Positions 26,190 to 38,569 of a stretch of DNA of 64,000 nt are shown here, piece by piece. Under the pieces are notes generated by a model. That model ran no database searches. It worked only from the letters and a program-made list of their open reading frames with translations, and was not told where the DNA came from. Location of the stretch: the NCBI GenBank assembly GCA_027257055.1, contig JAPVLO010000073.1, positions 8,079,001 to 8,143,000 on the forward strand, in the 5' to 3' direction. This DNA comes from Cephalopachus bancanus. Lineage: Eukaryota; Chordata; Mammalia; Primates; Tarsiidae. The number at the start of each line of letters is the position of its first letter. The first letter of the stretch is position 1. The position numbers and the translations under genes were made by a program.

Positions 26190-26298
26190 TCTTTGTGGAG
26201 CAACCCACTTTGGGACAGCTGCCTCAGGTCCTCTCCTACTGTGGGAGCTTTCTGTCCTCTTAATAAATCCTACTTTCTCCAAAAAAAAAAAAAAAAGA
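26190..26298 (+). mobile_element. Possible LTR poly(A)-region fragment with A tail
   Basis: GTCCTCTTAATAAATCCTAC followed by TTTCTCC and a run of A resembles the end of a retroviral R region copied as polyadenylated RNA. It is short and the family is unknown. Confidence 0.3.
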
Positions 26299-26506
26299 TA
26301 TCTTTGCTATATTTTTCATTACTATATCTACATGCCAAACTAGTTTGTTTTTTTTTTTTTGGTTTTGTTTTTACTGAACACTTCAGCTATTGCTTCTAAT
26401 GGGTTTTAAGTAGAGTCTACAACCTTTAAGAAAAAACTCTTAACACACTGAATTTTTTCAGTGATGATGCCTGATAATCCTTAGCCCACAGAGTCCTCAC
26501 AATTTG

Positions 26507-26915
26507 AGATCCTTCTTTTTCTCTGTGTTTATCCTCATTTCTGTCATTTTCCTGCACTCAACCATCTCCCTATTGATAGAGCTATGGATGTCTCACCATA
26601 TTCACTTCCTGGGACACCTCTTTCTTAGTTTTAGGTCAACTCTTACTGTTTTTCAAACCTCAGTTCAAGCAGCTCCATTCTGGGAAGTCTTTCATCTAAG
26701 CCCTCCCTCCAGAGGAACTTAGCTGCTCCTCCACCGTGGTCCCATGGCCCTAGCACACGCCTCTGTCAGAGCATTTACTTGGTTCTTTCCTTTGCCAAGC
26801 AACAACCTCCTTGAAAGCATGAGGCTAGTCGGGCTTTGCATTCCCATCTCCTGGGCTTGGTAATTAGAATGTAGTAGGTACTCAAGAAATGTTGTGAGTG
26901 AACTGATAAGTGAAT
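26507..26915 (+). mobile_element. L2 LINE 3' end
   Basis: Pyrimidine-rich body with AAACCTCAGTTCAAGC and CTGGGAAGTC, ending CTGGGCTTGGTAATTAGAAT then GTAGTAGGTACTCAAGAAAT, as in L2. Confidence 0.75.
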
Positions 26916-27149
26916 TTTATTGATTAAAAAATCATATATGAGTTTTATATATTATTTAAACAACTCAATCTATTCAATTTCCTAATTTCAGTTAGCTTAG
27001 CTGCTTTAACTTGCGTAAGTTTATTTACTGACAAAGAATGTGTGTTACCTTTGTTACTAAAGCTCAAAGATTAAATATGAGGATAATTCAAAGGAACGTT
27101 AGACTTTTAGAGAAAAGTCAATCTATTATTATACCTATGGTTTATTCTT

Positions 27150-27310
27150 TATTCAGCCAACATTTATTGAGCACTTTCTAAAAGCCAGTTATTGGGCTAA
27201 TAGCTAGAGGGCAAAATGATAACTTAGATGTGGTTGCTTCCTTTAGTACGTTTTCTAGTCTGGAGGGGGAAACACAAGTAAACAGATGGTTACAATTCCA
27301 TATGTGAGCT
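27150..27310 (-). mobile_element. L2 LINE 3' end, antisense
   Basis: TTCAGCCAACATTTATTGAG then GCACTTTCTAAAAGCCAG is the reverse complement of an L2 3' end. TCTAGTCTGGAGGGGGAAAC follows. Confidence 0.65.
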
Positions 27311-27969
27311 CATTTGGGAGCATTCAGGAGGGTCCCCTGAATAAAACTTAAATAGAAATCCATTGCCTCCTTATGTCCAAAATTAAGAAAAAGCTGTGAT
27401 GTAAAATACGAAATGTGTTTCTGTGTGTTTCCATAAATCACTCAGTTGAAAACAGAGAAACCATAACTTGTGCCAATTAATTGCTTAGGTCTACTTTCTC
27501 CAGCAAAGAGATGCCTATATTCTTCCTGAAGTTAACTAAAGGATCAGAACTATTAAAGATGAGAAAAAAGAAGTATTAAAGATGAAGCATTCTTTCTGGG
27601 GGAGTGTTAACTGAATGCCACTTTTCATTTTGAGATTATTCTAGTGAGTGTCTTAACATTTATATTTACCTCTGGTTAGAAACTATTGTTTCATTTCATC
27701 ACCTATAGCTGTAACCCAGAAACAATTACATTTTGAACTAGGTTTATTCTGGAAGCATTTTAAAATGAGAGTGCTTATAGTGATGAGAAAATTCAAATTT
27801 TGTTTCTCATGGTTTGTAGGAAGTAACTGTTAGTATGAGAAGCACAATAAACAATACAGAAATTTGGCCTTTATTATAATATTGGCTTTTTCTTATGTCT
27901 TGGAAATGACTATGACACTTTCACTAATAGATTATTTAGCATGGGTTATTTGCAAGATAGTAAGTAATA
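27311..27969. other. Non-coding intronic sequence
   Basis: No repeat or gene recognised. Confidence 0.5.
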
Positions 27970-28160
27970 ATATCCTTTAGTAATTTACAGTTTTTAAAGC
28001 CCTTTCTTAATCATTGTTTATTTTATGTTAGCAATGACCTTGTGAGATAGATTGGTGAGGTACTTTAATGCCTATTTTTTTAATGGAAGTGTTTTGAGAC
28101 CTATCTGCTTGAGCTCACACAGCTAATAAATGATGAGGTAGACTAGAACCCAGTTTAGGC
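27970..28160 (-). mobile_element. MIR SINE, antisense
   Basis: GCAATGACCTTGTGAGATAG, then GAGCTCACACAGCTAATAAA and AGAACCCAGTTTAG are the reversed MIR order. Confidence 0.65.
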
Positions 28161-28230
28161 CATTAAAAGGAAGCAATTTTAAGAATTCCTATCTTATATT
28201 TTTAATACCTGAGGACACTCTTCATAATTT

Positions 28231-28294
28231 GAGATTTCTTTCTTTCCTTCTTTCTTTCTCCTTCCTCCCTCCCTCCCTCCCTTCCTTCCTTCCA
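28231..28294. repeat. CTTT/CCCT-rich simple repeat (Alu tail)
   Basis: TTTC units grade into TCCC and TTCC units. It occupies the A-tail position of the antisense Alu that follows, so it probably grew from that tail. Confidence 0.85.
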
Positions 28295-28522
28295 AGTCAG
28301 AGTCTCACTCTGTCACCCAGGCTGTAGTGCAGTGGCTCGCTCACGACCACCCCAGCGTCGACCTGCTGGGCTCCGACGATCCTTCCGCCTCAGCCTTCCG
28401 AGTAGCCGGACGTACAGGCACACACTACCACATCCAGCTAATTTTTTGGATATATTTTAGAGATAAGGTCTCACCAAATTCCTCAGCTAGCCTCTTGCTT
28501 CAGCCTCCCAAACTGCTAGGAT
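28295..28522 (-). mobile_element. Alu SINE, 5'-truncated
   Basis: Antisense on the plus strand, from AGTCTCACTCTGTCACCCAG to CAGCCTCCCAAACTGCTAGG. The first bases of the Alu (the GGCCGGGC region) are missing. GAGATTTCTTT motifs flank it. Confidence 0.9.
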
Positions 28523-28549
28523 GAGATTTCTTTCTTTCTTTCTTTCTTT
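28523..28549. repeat. (TTTC)n repeat between two Alus
   Basis: GAGATTTC followed by TTTC units, in the tail position of the next antisense Alu. Confidence 0.85.
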
Positions 28550-28773
28550 TTGAGTTGGAGTCTCACTCTGTCGCCCAGACTGGAGTGCAGTGGCCGCTCC
28601 AGCCACCGCAGCCTCGACCTGCTGGGATCCAGTGATCCTTCTGTGATTTTTTGATTTATTGTAGAGATGAGGTCTCACTGCCCAGGAGGGTCTCAAACCC
28701 GCGGGTTCAGGCAATCCACTCACCTCAGCCTCCCAAGGGCGCGGGATTACAGGCTGAGCCACCGAGCCTAGCT
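28550..28773 (-). mobile_element. Alu SINE with internal deletion
   Basis: Antisense strepsirrhine-type Alu. About 50 bp around the mid-linker are missing, where CTTCTG joins TGATTTTTTG directly. It is followed by GAGATGTCTTTAG, a target-duplication-like motif similar to those flanking the neighbouring Alu. Confidence 0.92.
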
Positions 28774-29890
28774 GAGATGTCTTTAGTCTAAAAATATAAA
28801 TAAAAACTGTTTCTAGATATAATAAGGTGGCAACTATAGGAAAAGCTACTTTTTTAAAGTACAGAGATCTTCATTCTTTAGCTACTTCATCTGTTTTTCA
28901 TTTATGAAATAATGACCAAACACCTACTTTTTGGCAGATGTTGTTATAGACACCAGAAACTTGGTGATAAGTAAAATATCTGCTCATCAAATTTTCAGTT
29001 ATCAAAGTAGTAAATAGCTAAAAACCTTGCTGTGTGGTAGATTTGGTTTACAATAAAAGCGTGTGCAGTGCTCCATGGATATAGCGAGGAGGGAGTTCCT
29101 AGTTTTGTCCTTCTAAAAGGAGCAACATGAAGGTTTTATGTTCTTTTTCGATTCTTATAAAAAAATCAAGTAGGGTATAGCAGGGAAATGTGGATAAAAG
29201 GTTTAAAATCCATTGTTTTAGATGAGTTTTTACAGTGCTGAAGAACAAAGTGTGCCTTCTTCAGTGTACCTCATGATTTATGTTGTAAAGACTAAAGAGT
29301 CTGCTACTTGACTTGAGGTAAAAAAAACTTTGGTGGAGATGGAAAATTGCCATGGCTGCATTAAAACCCAGTTTTCTTTTCTTCTATAGCAAATGGCTGG
29401 CTAAGTTCATGTGTATAAAGAACTTACATTCTCTTCTTCCATTATCTGACTTTATCTTCCCTTGTTGTAAGACTCAGTCTTTCTTAAATGCTAATTGAGT
29501 ATCCCAAAGGCATTACTGGGCTATACTAAATGCAGTCCTGAATTAAGACTGCTCTTTTTTCTTTGGGAAATATTTATTTTCCAGTTTTTCAAACCAAAGT
29601 ATTTGAATTTGTATATTAACTTTCAAGAAGTGAATAATGGTAATTATTTAGAATAATTTTGTGAATGCTATCTTTAAGAAACTGATCTATTAATAAGTTG
29701 AAATAGGGAAATAAAATTTGTTTTGCATTAAGAAACATAGGCCAGGTTTACTAAATGATTTTGTAGTTGTGGACTGGATGGATACCTCAATTTTCCGTGC
29801 CTCAGGTTATTAATCTTTAAAATTAAGAAATTGGGTTGCATGATCTTGAAGATTCTGTCACATTCTAAACTTATGTGATACTATTCTGTG
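28774..29890. other. Intronic sequence with one L2-like relic
   Basis: Near 28905-29000 the order ATTTATGAAATAATG, CCAAACACCTAC, TTTGGCAGATG suggests an antisense L2 fragment. The rest is unassigned. Confidence 0.4.
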
Positions 29891-29906
29891 AACGTGAAAG
29901 ATTTTT

Positions 29907-30162
29907 TGGGGAGGTTGGAGTCTCACTCTGTCACCCAGACTGGAGTGGAGTGGCCGCTCCCGGCCACTGCAGCCTTGATCTGCTGGGCTCCAGCGATCCT
30001 TCCAAGTAGCTGGAACTACGGGCTCATGCTACCATGCCTGGCTAATTTTTTGATTTATTGTAGAGATGAGGTCTCGCCAAGTTGCCCAGGAGGGTCTCGA
30101 ACCCGCGGGCTCAGGCAGTCCACTCACCTCGGCCTCCCAAAGTGCGGGATTACAGGCTGAGG
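29907..30162 (-). mobile_element. Alu SINE, strepsirrhine-type, 5'-truncated
   Basis: Antisense copy from GTTGGAGTCTCACTCTGTCA to GCGGGATTACAGGCTGAG. Target duplications GAAAGATTTTTT / GAAAGATTTCTT flank it. A few bases of the 5' end are missing. Confidence 0.93.
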
Positions 30163-30247
30163 AAAGATTTCTTAAAATGCATCTACAATTGGATGTGGGT
30201 AAACACATATTTGATTTTATCTTTTGTGTTCTTTGATCACAAGTTTT

Positions 30248-30538
30248 ATTTTTTGTATTGAGTTGTGGTCTTACTCTGTAGTCTAGGCTGGAGTGCAGCG
30301 GCATGATCTTGGTTTACCACAGCCTCAAACTGTTAGGCTCAAGCGATCCTCCCACCTCAAGATTCTGAGTAGCTGGGATTACAGGTGTGCCATCACGCCT
30401 GGCTAATTTTTTTATTTTTGTGGAGATGATGTCTTGCTATGTTTCCTGGGCTGGTCTTGGACTTATGAGCTCAAGCAATCCTCCCTCCTCGTCCTCCCAA
30501 AGTACTGGGATTACATGTGTGAGCCATCACACCTAGTC
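30248..30538 (-). mobile_element. Older AluJ-like SINE
   Basis: Antisense, with target duplications TGATCACAAGTTTTA / TGATCATAAGTTTA. It lacks the GTGAGT state of the younger copies and is more diverged. Confidence 0.92.
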
Positions 30539-30554
30539 TGATCATAAGTTTATA

Positions 30555-31110
30555 TTCTATTCAGTACTCTAGTCCTATGCCATTAACAAATTAGGATCAA
30601 TGAATTTTAGATATTATTGGGCTTTCAAAGGCTATTAAGTTAATTACCTGACATTATTTCTATTTTATTTAATGTTTATGTCTACACAGTAGTAAATGAA
30701 GTAGAGGGTTACTTTAGTAATCAAATTCGGTAAACTAATCACTAGGAAGATAAATTTTCTGGATTAGATCACTTGATCTAAATTCAGACATGGCTTGAAA
30801 TCTCTTCTTTTTGCCTCCAAAGCTCAGCCTTAACCACCATATTCTACGTCCTCTCAAATGTTTATTAAAATTGCACCATTCATCTTGGCATCTTTTCAGA
30901 AGAGTGCTTCCTTCAACTGTATGGGCACGCTGTCTTTTTTGTTGTTATTGTTGGGTGTTGGTCTTCCTTTAATAGTAAAGTTGAGTGTTGTACAGGAATA
31001 AAACAAGAAAACATATTTTCTAGGTCTAGTTTTGCTGTGTGATTCAGATAAATCACACTGATCTCTGACTCTTAATTTCTCTTCAAATGTGGACTATATT
31101 TTCACCATTG
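30555..31110. other. Non-coding intronic sequence
   Basis: No named repeat or exon. Confidence 0.5.
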
Positions 31111-31127
31111 TTTTCAAATTGATTCTT

Positions 31128-31416
31128 TTTTTTTTTTTTGAGTTGGAGTCTCACTCTGTCACCCAGACTGGAGTGCAGTGGCTGCTCTCAGTCACTGCAG
31201 CCTCGACCTGCTGTGCTCCAGTGATCCTTCTGCCTCAGCCTTCCAAGTAGCCGGAATTACAGGCATACGCTACCACGCCCAGCTGATTTTTTGATTTATT
31301 GTAGAGATGAGGTCTCGCCAAGTTGCCCAGGCTGGTCTCAAACCCGCGGGCTCAGGCAATCCACTCACCTCAGCCTCCCAAAGCGCGGGATTACAGGCTG
31401 AGCCACCGAGCCCAGC
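31128..31416 (-). mobile_element. Alu SINE, strepsirrhine-type, full length
   Basis: Antisense. Target duplications TCAAATTGATTCTT at 31114-31127 and 31417-31430 are identical, so this is a fairly recent insertion. Ends GAGCCACCGAGCCCAGC. Confidence 0.96.
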
Positions 31417-31826
31417 TCAAATTGATTCTTAATGTTCTATGGACTTACAGAGATTGCTAATGACGTTGCCATTATAAATAAGTCTGTTTCTTAGAGAAAA
31501 TTTATTTTCATTGTTGTACAGAATTTATGCAATAAAATGTGTTTCATATATACCCATGTGTTTAATGGGTACACTCTTTTAGGGTGATTTTAGAATGGAT
31601 CCTGATATTTTCAGATTCTCAAACTGACAGTTTGTCTCATTATTATAGGAATAGTTACAGAGTTTTTTTAAATGGGGCGGATTTGATATTATTTTATGTC
31701 TTTGTGATGCTCAAGACCTCATATTTTAACACAGAGAACATTAATGTAGGTCATAAATAGTTAATGTACAATGTCCATGTCTCATGAAACTAGGCTCAGA
31801 TGACTCCTTTAGAATAAAACGTAGAT

Positions 31827-31938
31827 GGGGAAGCACCTCTAATCAATAGGGTGCCTGAATGAAACGTATTTGTGTACCTAAGCCTTAACTGTACCCCACA
31901 ACATCATAATAAAAAAAATTGATCATTGAAAAAAAAAA
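31827..31938 (+). mobile_element. Very short 5'-truncated LINE-1 (3' UTR end only)
   Basis: About 112 bp ending CCTTAACTGTACCCCACAAC and an A-rich tail, matching the 3' end of the long L1 at 12.4 kb. Target duplications AGAATAAAACGTAGAT / AGAATAAAACATAGAT match at 15 of 16 positions. Confidence 0.9.
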
Positions 31939-31954
31939 AGAATAAAACATAGAT

Positions 31955-34485
31955 CTTACAATAAAGTTCTCCTAGAGAAACCAATGGTAGCTTAAATAAC
32001 ACAATTATTTTCTCTTTCTTGTTTCAAAATACACTTTGGGCAGATTTTGAGGGAATCTTGGACTCTTAATCCTTTTTCTTCTATTGGTTTCAGAATTGGA
32101 GGTTTGTGCTGTATGTGAATTTTTTTTTTTTAAATAATTCCAATGTGTAACCCCAATACATCAGATCTGTGGAAGCTAGTTATAGCACAGCTACAATTCA
32201 GGAAGGATAGTTTGTGGTACAGAAATTCTTCTTCTATAGTTTTCTTTTAGAGAGCAGGAAATGAAATATTAATCCAAAGAGTATTTCATATTGGTGTAGT
32301 GATTTCTGGATACTCATAAATTACCTGCTTGTTGTGATACTGTCATTTCTTATTATGAACAGAATTTTGAGTCGTAGTTATTTTTAATTATGGTTTTTGC
32401 TCAGCTGAGCACTTCATTAATAACATTATTTGTGAAGTTGATTTTTGTACATGATTAGTAAAACAAATGATATTTTTAAGCCATAACTTGTCTCCTTATG
32501 CTTATATTTCTTCTATGAACATCACTCCATGTATTGGGTAACTCTAATTTACAATATGTTCTACCAGTACTTTATTCAATATTATTTGCGAGCCAATGGA
32601 TTTTAATTGCATGATTTGCTTTTTTTAACTTCTCTTTTATCATTACCTTGTTATTTAGCATTTGCATAGTCTCAAATGTGGGCCTCTCTGGGGAAAAGCA
32701 CTCATTTATGCATTATTCTTAATATTCACTCATCTTAAATTGAAATATAATCATCTTGTTTTCTGAGTTAGGAAACAGAGTGATGGAAACCTTGCTTCAG
32801 GTTATAATTAGACCATAGATCTCTATTTAGGTGATGCTCTTTTGTTAAATTACCAGAGCTTTAACAGCAGGGTATTGTGAAAGTATGCAGTCCCATGAGT
32901 AGGAAGGAGACCTTGTGACTTCTAGTGACTTCATTTCTAAAATAAAATTTACCTTCAAGCTCTATTATTACATAATTTTTATAATCTTAAAAACTCTCAA
33001 AACTGTTTCAATATTTTTGTGTGTGCGCAGGCATAATATAATGTACTTGAATAGAAACTGAGAGGATTTACACAGAGTTTTTATGAAATTTTCAGGTTTT
33101 TATTATATTTATTCACGTTTTACATGTAGATCAAACTGTGGCATAGAGATATGGGACTAATTTCTCGAGGTTGAGAAGTAGTCTATAAAAGGATTCTATA
33201 TAAATTTACGGAAAATTTTGATTTTTTTTTACTTGTATGTCAGGAACAATTTTTATGTTTGTAAAAGAAAGAATTGTTCCCATGGCAAACTGTGTGCATT
33301 TGCAGATGTAGGTGCTTGTGTATACTGAGATACTTTCATTCTATTCAGAAAATCCTGGATGTGATTGACTAAATTTATGCACAGAAGTCTTCCTTTTTGT
33401 CTAGTTTTTATTTCCATCAATAAAATTATTATTATAATTTGGATGATATTATTTGGGTGATTGCTTTAATTAGGCATTAATTTGTACTTTACAAATTTCA
33501 CATGGGTTAAGAGGAAAAATCTCCTTAAGTATGCTTTCCTTATTCCCTTGACTTTTTTTGGTTTCTGAAAGCTCATTCTTATCATTCAGTTTCAGTTTAT
33601 TTGGGAAGCGAGTGCAGTGAGATGATTGGTAAACGACATTATCCTATTATCTTTAAAGGCATTTCCAGCTAGATTTGGAGGTCGTTTCACTGGCAAACTC
33701 TCCTGATTGTATGACAACAGAAAGACTCATGTCATGCCTTGCAGTACAATGGTTTGGACATGGATATCTCATGTAGACCCACTTTCAATTATCCTCCATT
33801 TTAGATGAAAACATTTGGGGTAATTATCCAGATAATTCAAACAACTTTTTAATCATTCCTCTTTTCATCGGAAGACAGCCAACTATCCTATCTTTTAAGT
33901 TTCCTTTTTTTTTTTTTAAGTCACATCAGGACTGTCAATCTCCCTGGTATAGTTAAAAAAAAGAAATAAACTAAGTTGTTATTCCAGCTTGAATTGATTC
34001 TGTGGACAGAAACATGTATACTGCCTTATGCCTTCTGATCTTACCAACATGGCTCTCCCTAGGGCCTTATATGTGGGAGGACATGATAGACATACATGCA
34101 AAATTTTAAAAAGTCAGTTTTATATTGATTGCCACAAGTAAATGCTTTTATACCAATCTCAGGAGGGATGGTTTCTGAAGCAGAGATATGCTGTGAAAGG
34201 ATGGCAGCAAAAACGTTTTCATCATATTTGTACTTCTTGATTAATTCAGTTTAGCAGAACAGCAAATCATTGGTTTGTAAAGACAGGGAAGCCTCTCCAG
34301 ACAAGGGTTCAATGATGTACTATAGAGAGTGAAGAATATTTTAGTTACAATATTATACAGAAATCTCAAAATTATATTTTGAGAAGAACATTCCTCTCTG
34401 ACAAGGGTAGAAGTCTCTGGGTAGCTCAGTTTCTGTTCTGTGTATAATAAAATATTGGTTCTCATTGCTATTAAACAAAACAGCA
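31955..34485. other. Intronic sequence with weak MIR relics
   Basis: Antisense MIR-like segments near 32690-32830 (GGAAACAGAGTGATGGAAAC) and 33090-33190. Otherwise AT-rich and unassigned. Confidence 0.4.
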
Positions 34486-34499
34486 TGAGTATCAGTTTT

Positions 34500-34827
34500 G
34501 TTTTTGTTTTTTGTTTCTTTGCTTGTTTTGTTTTTGTTTTTGTTTTTTTGAGTTGGAGTCTCACTCTGTCACCCAAACTGGAGTGCAGTGGCCACTCTCG
34601 GCCACTGCAGCCTTGACCTGCTGGGTTCTGGCGATCCTTCCGCCTCAGCCTTCCAAGTAGCTGGAACTATAGGCGTGCGCTACCACACTCGGCTAATTTT
34701 TAAGTTTATTGTAGAGAGGAGGTATCGCCAAGTTGCCCAGGCGGGTCTCGAACCCGCGGGCTCAGGCAATCCACTCACCTCAGCCTCCCAAAGCATGGGA
34801 TTACAGGCTGAGCCACCAAGCCCGGCT
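34500..34827 (-). mobile_element. Alu SINE, strepsirrhine-type, with long interrupted tail
   Basis: Antisense copy. Target duplications TGAGTATCAGTTTT lie at 34486-34499 and 34828-34841. The tail (34500-34550) reads as G-interrupted T runs, a mutated A tail. Confidence 0.95.
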
Positions 34828-34841
34828 TGAGTATCAGTTTT

Positions 34842-37235
34842 ATGTTTTTACTAAGAATTGAGAAGATAAAAAATATTTTGAAAGGAAGTGAAAGAAAATG
34901 AGCTCCTATGGTGAAAAAATTCTTCAAATACAATAAATAAGAGAATAAATTATAGCACCATATTTTCAGGTGTGCCATGGGTGAGCACATGCCTACCACG
35001 AGTTCCATGATGGATGGTGCTTTTCTGTTACTGTACCTAAGGGGGCGGATAATTCAGATGTGGCCAGTATTGTTAGTTCCTTATAATAAGCATGGAATTG
35101 TTTGCCTATTTTCATTTCAAAAGTATGTCAGATTTCCCTCATGCTCTATGGGGTTTCCTGCTTATACTCTTGACAATCTGCTTAAAACAACATTGCTGTA
35201 TTTGTTTCCAGGGGCTACAAGAAAAGACTTGAAAATAGAACAACAAAAATTCCATTGAAAGCTTGAAAACAGCTACCTGAATTATGGCTTTGAGTTTCTA
35301 AAGTAATCCTTTAAACACGTCATAGAGGCAGTTTTTATATCTATGTGCATGTTTGTGCATCATCTTTTCGTGAGTTGAAATTCGTTACTATACAGGCCAT
35401 AGGCTCTTTCCCTAACATTTGTGTTAAATAATTAATGTGAGATGACCTGGTGGTACTCTGAAGATGTCTGAAGGGGACAAAGTTAGTTCTTGATGCACAG
35501 TAGGTCAGTAAAGCTTTATTACTTATTTCATGTGTGGAAATAAAAGGCCACTATATGGTTAAAGCTTTGAGTTTCCTTTTTCCTGTCACCTTAAAGCCAC
35601 TTAACTTCATAGTAGCCTCACAATAGCCCTTTACTTAGAGTTAATTTTGTAGGACTGCCTCATATAGAAGACCTTGCAAAATTTGACTAAAATCCCCTTA
35701 AATTCATTTTAAGTTGTTATTATTGACACACGGAGACATGTGTGCATATATCTGTGCATCATGGGCTTTATGGTAAATTCTATTTTAATGTATTTCCTAT
35801 GATAGTTGACCACTATACCATTTAAGAGTTTACATCTGGGTTATGAACATTTGGGGAATATGAGATCCCCAAAACCAGTGGCATAAATAAGCGAAATATG
35901 TTTTCCCCTGTAAATGTTGAATAGAGAGGACTAAAGTTAAAGGGGGAAGGAAAAATACTAAAGGGCCAATTTTAAGCAATAGAAAGCAGTATAATTTGTG
36001 ATACCTACCAAATTTTAATTTTGTGTTAATGGGCAATATAGGCCCTTGCTAACATTACATATATATAAAATATATATATTTTATAATTACTACCTCATGA
36101 GGAGCATAGGCAACATGCCCTGCCCACTTAAGCATCTTTTTTCCAAGGTTGTACATGGCTGGAGGAGCAAAGGGTGTTCTAAATCTTAGTGGAGAAAAAG
36201 AGTTCTTTCAAAACAAGGTTGTAAATTTGCATTCACTTCCTACTTAGAAGCCTGGTGTTCTTCTCATATATGGATTAGGTGAAAACTAAGTGACAAATCA
36301 CCTGTTTGGGACAAGGTTTTATTCAATAAACTCTCTCCAGATAATTTAGGATTATGTTTCAGACTATCAGTTTAGGCTAAGAAAAGCAAATGGTTTTATA
36401 TTATATTATAACAGCTTTACAGGGCAGAATTTAATACATTTTTATGGATAAAATGAATAGTGTTTGATTATTGGATCTGAGTTATGAAATAAATTTTCCC
36501 ATCACAGTCGCATGACTTAAGGTCTGGAATTCTTTAAATTTGATCAGGGACATTCACCTAACTTTACTGTTCCAGTATGCTGAAACAAAATTACTTTATG
36601 AAGTTATTTAATTTACCATTAATGTTTGTTTCAGGAATATTTCATATTACTCGATCAAAAATTATTCAACATTAGTTTCATATTATGGAGAAACTCTCTT
36701 TGAATCTTAAAAGTTGTTTGTATTCTATACTTATATATTTTCCATGTTATATTTATACTTACATTTTATTTATTTAATTCATGTGCAAAGTTTATACCTT
36801 AAACCACTATGGACTCAGAGCTCAAGAACCAAAGTGAAAATAGAATAAAACTTTTTTTCATGATCACTGTTCATTATAATTCATGATGCTGGTTAGTAAG
36901 ACATCATCTATATTTATAACCATACCTAGTGTTGTTTAGGTTTCCTTGGAAGGTAAGGTTTTGTTTCTTTCAGTAAAAGTTATCCTAAATATATAGGAAT
37001 AATAATTAAAGTGCATGAGGATAATGAAAAATATGGAGTTGAAAAATCTTAGTTTTGAGGTTTTCTTTAATGACTGATTCCCATCAATTATATGGAGAAA
37101 CAGATTAGAAGTCTTAATTCTAATATCCATGGACAAACTGGATCCTCTGATGCTTTACTTATCCTTGCATATTTTACTATAGTTCAGATCCTTGTCATTT
37201 CCATTAGCTTCAGTTTTCTTTAATGTAACAACAGC
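34842..37235. other. Non-coding intronic sequence
   Basis: AT-rich, with a near-palindromic (AT)n patch at 36057-36090. No gene or clear interspersed repeat. Confidence 0.5.
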
Positions 37236-37239
37236 AACC

Positions 37240-37430
37240 AACAACAAAAATAATATTAGTCACAATCATAATATGCTACATTGTAAAAATTCAGTTCAGT
37301 TTTTGTGTATGACCATATTTGGCTCCCATAATAATCTTGTCAGCAGATGCAGTTATACCTACTTTCCAGGTGATAAAATGAGATGATAAAATGGTCAAAG
37401 TTGAGAGGGCTGGTTAGTGATGGCTCCTGA
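37240..37430 (-). mobile_element. MIR SINE fragment, antisense
   Basis: CCATAATAATCTTGTCAGCA then TACCTACTTTCCAGGTGATA and GGCTGGTTAGTGATGGC follow the reversed MIR order. Confidence 0.5.
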
Positions 37431-37899
37431 GCGTTGTCACAGACCGCACTCCACTATCAATCATCTTTCTGAAAGCCTATGAGGCACAGCTTTGCTTTGT
37501 AGATATATCTGGCACTTGACCGCCCCCCTTGCAGCTGGTAATGAAACATCTTCATTGTCTAACCCTATGTCTTATTCACTTCCTGAGCAGACGCAATGCT
37601 GAGTTTTCTTCTTTGCACAATAAAATTAAATGATATTTTCTTTTAATACTAAATTAAAACCCTTTGGTAGTTCATAAGTGCAATGATTGGGTTTTCACAC
37701 TCATGTGTGAGCTGTGCCTCCCTCAAGCCTTATTAAGATGTCAGCACATTACCTCTCTGACTTGAAAAAACTTAATTAAGGAAGAAAAGTTAGTGGTTTA
37801 TCGCATAGCTGGCAATGGACATGTTAAATTGTACTGAAATTGTTTTGGACATTTCAAATGTTTGTTCTTTACCTTGGTAGTTAGTTCTTTTCCTTGGTA

Positions 37900-38140
37900 A
37901 TACCTTATTTATGGACCACCTTTCCTAAAGTAACCTTCGAGCCACTCTCATTATATTGTTTTTCTTACATAGCATTTAAGACTACCAGGAATTATTTATT
38001 TGCTTTGTGTTTATTGCCTGCTTTCCATCACCTCCACTAGAATGCTAGCTTTATTAAAGTAGTTTCCTATTTTGTTCATAGCTGTAAGTCCAATGCCTTG
38101 CTAGAATAGTGCCTGGCATTGTAGTTCAACAAATATCTGC
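37900..38140 (+). mobile_element. L2 LINE 3' end
   Basis: TCCAATGCCTTGCTAGAATA, GTGCCTGGCATTGTAG and TTCAACAAATATCTGC form the typical L2 end. Confidence 0.65.
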
Positions 38141-38569
38141 TACCAGGTGAAGTGGGGACTAAAAGGAGACCCAAAGTTTACCTGTAAAATGACCACTTGT
38201 CTTCCTAATTCTGAAAAGTATCCCACATCTTTAAAATGAATAAATTTTTTAAAAAATCTTCTGAATGAATATCAGTTATTTTAATTATAAATTTCTATAT
38301 TATTTTACATTTTTAAAATATATGCTGTACAAGACATTCATTTGTGACCTTGATTTTGCTGATGAATGCTGAGTTCACTCATACAGCTTATATAAGTGAA
38401 ATACTGCATGATATATGCGTGGCAAACAGAAATAAATATGTGTGTGTTTTTAAAACTCAGGAGATTACAAAATCATAACAAGACCCACTTGAAAATACTA
38501 GCATATTTAAAAAGGTATAACTAAATCTGATTTTTAAAAAAGAATCATGAAAATACTTCAAATCTGATT

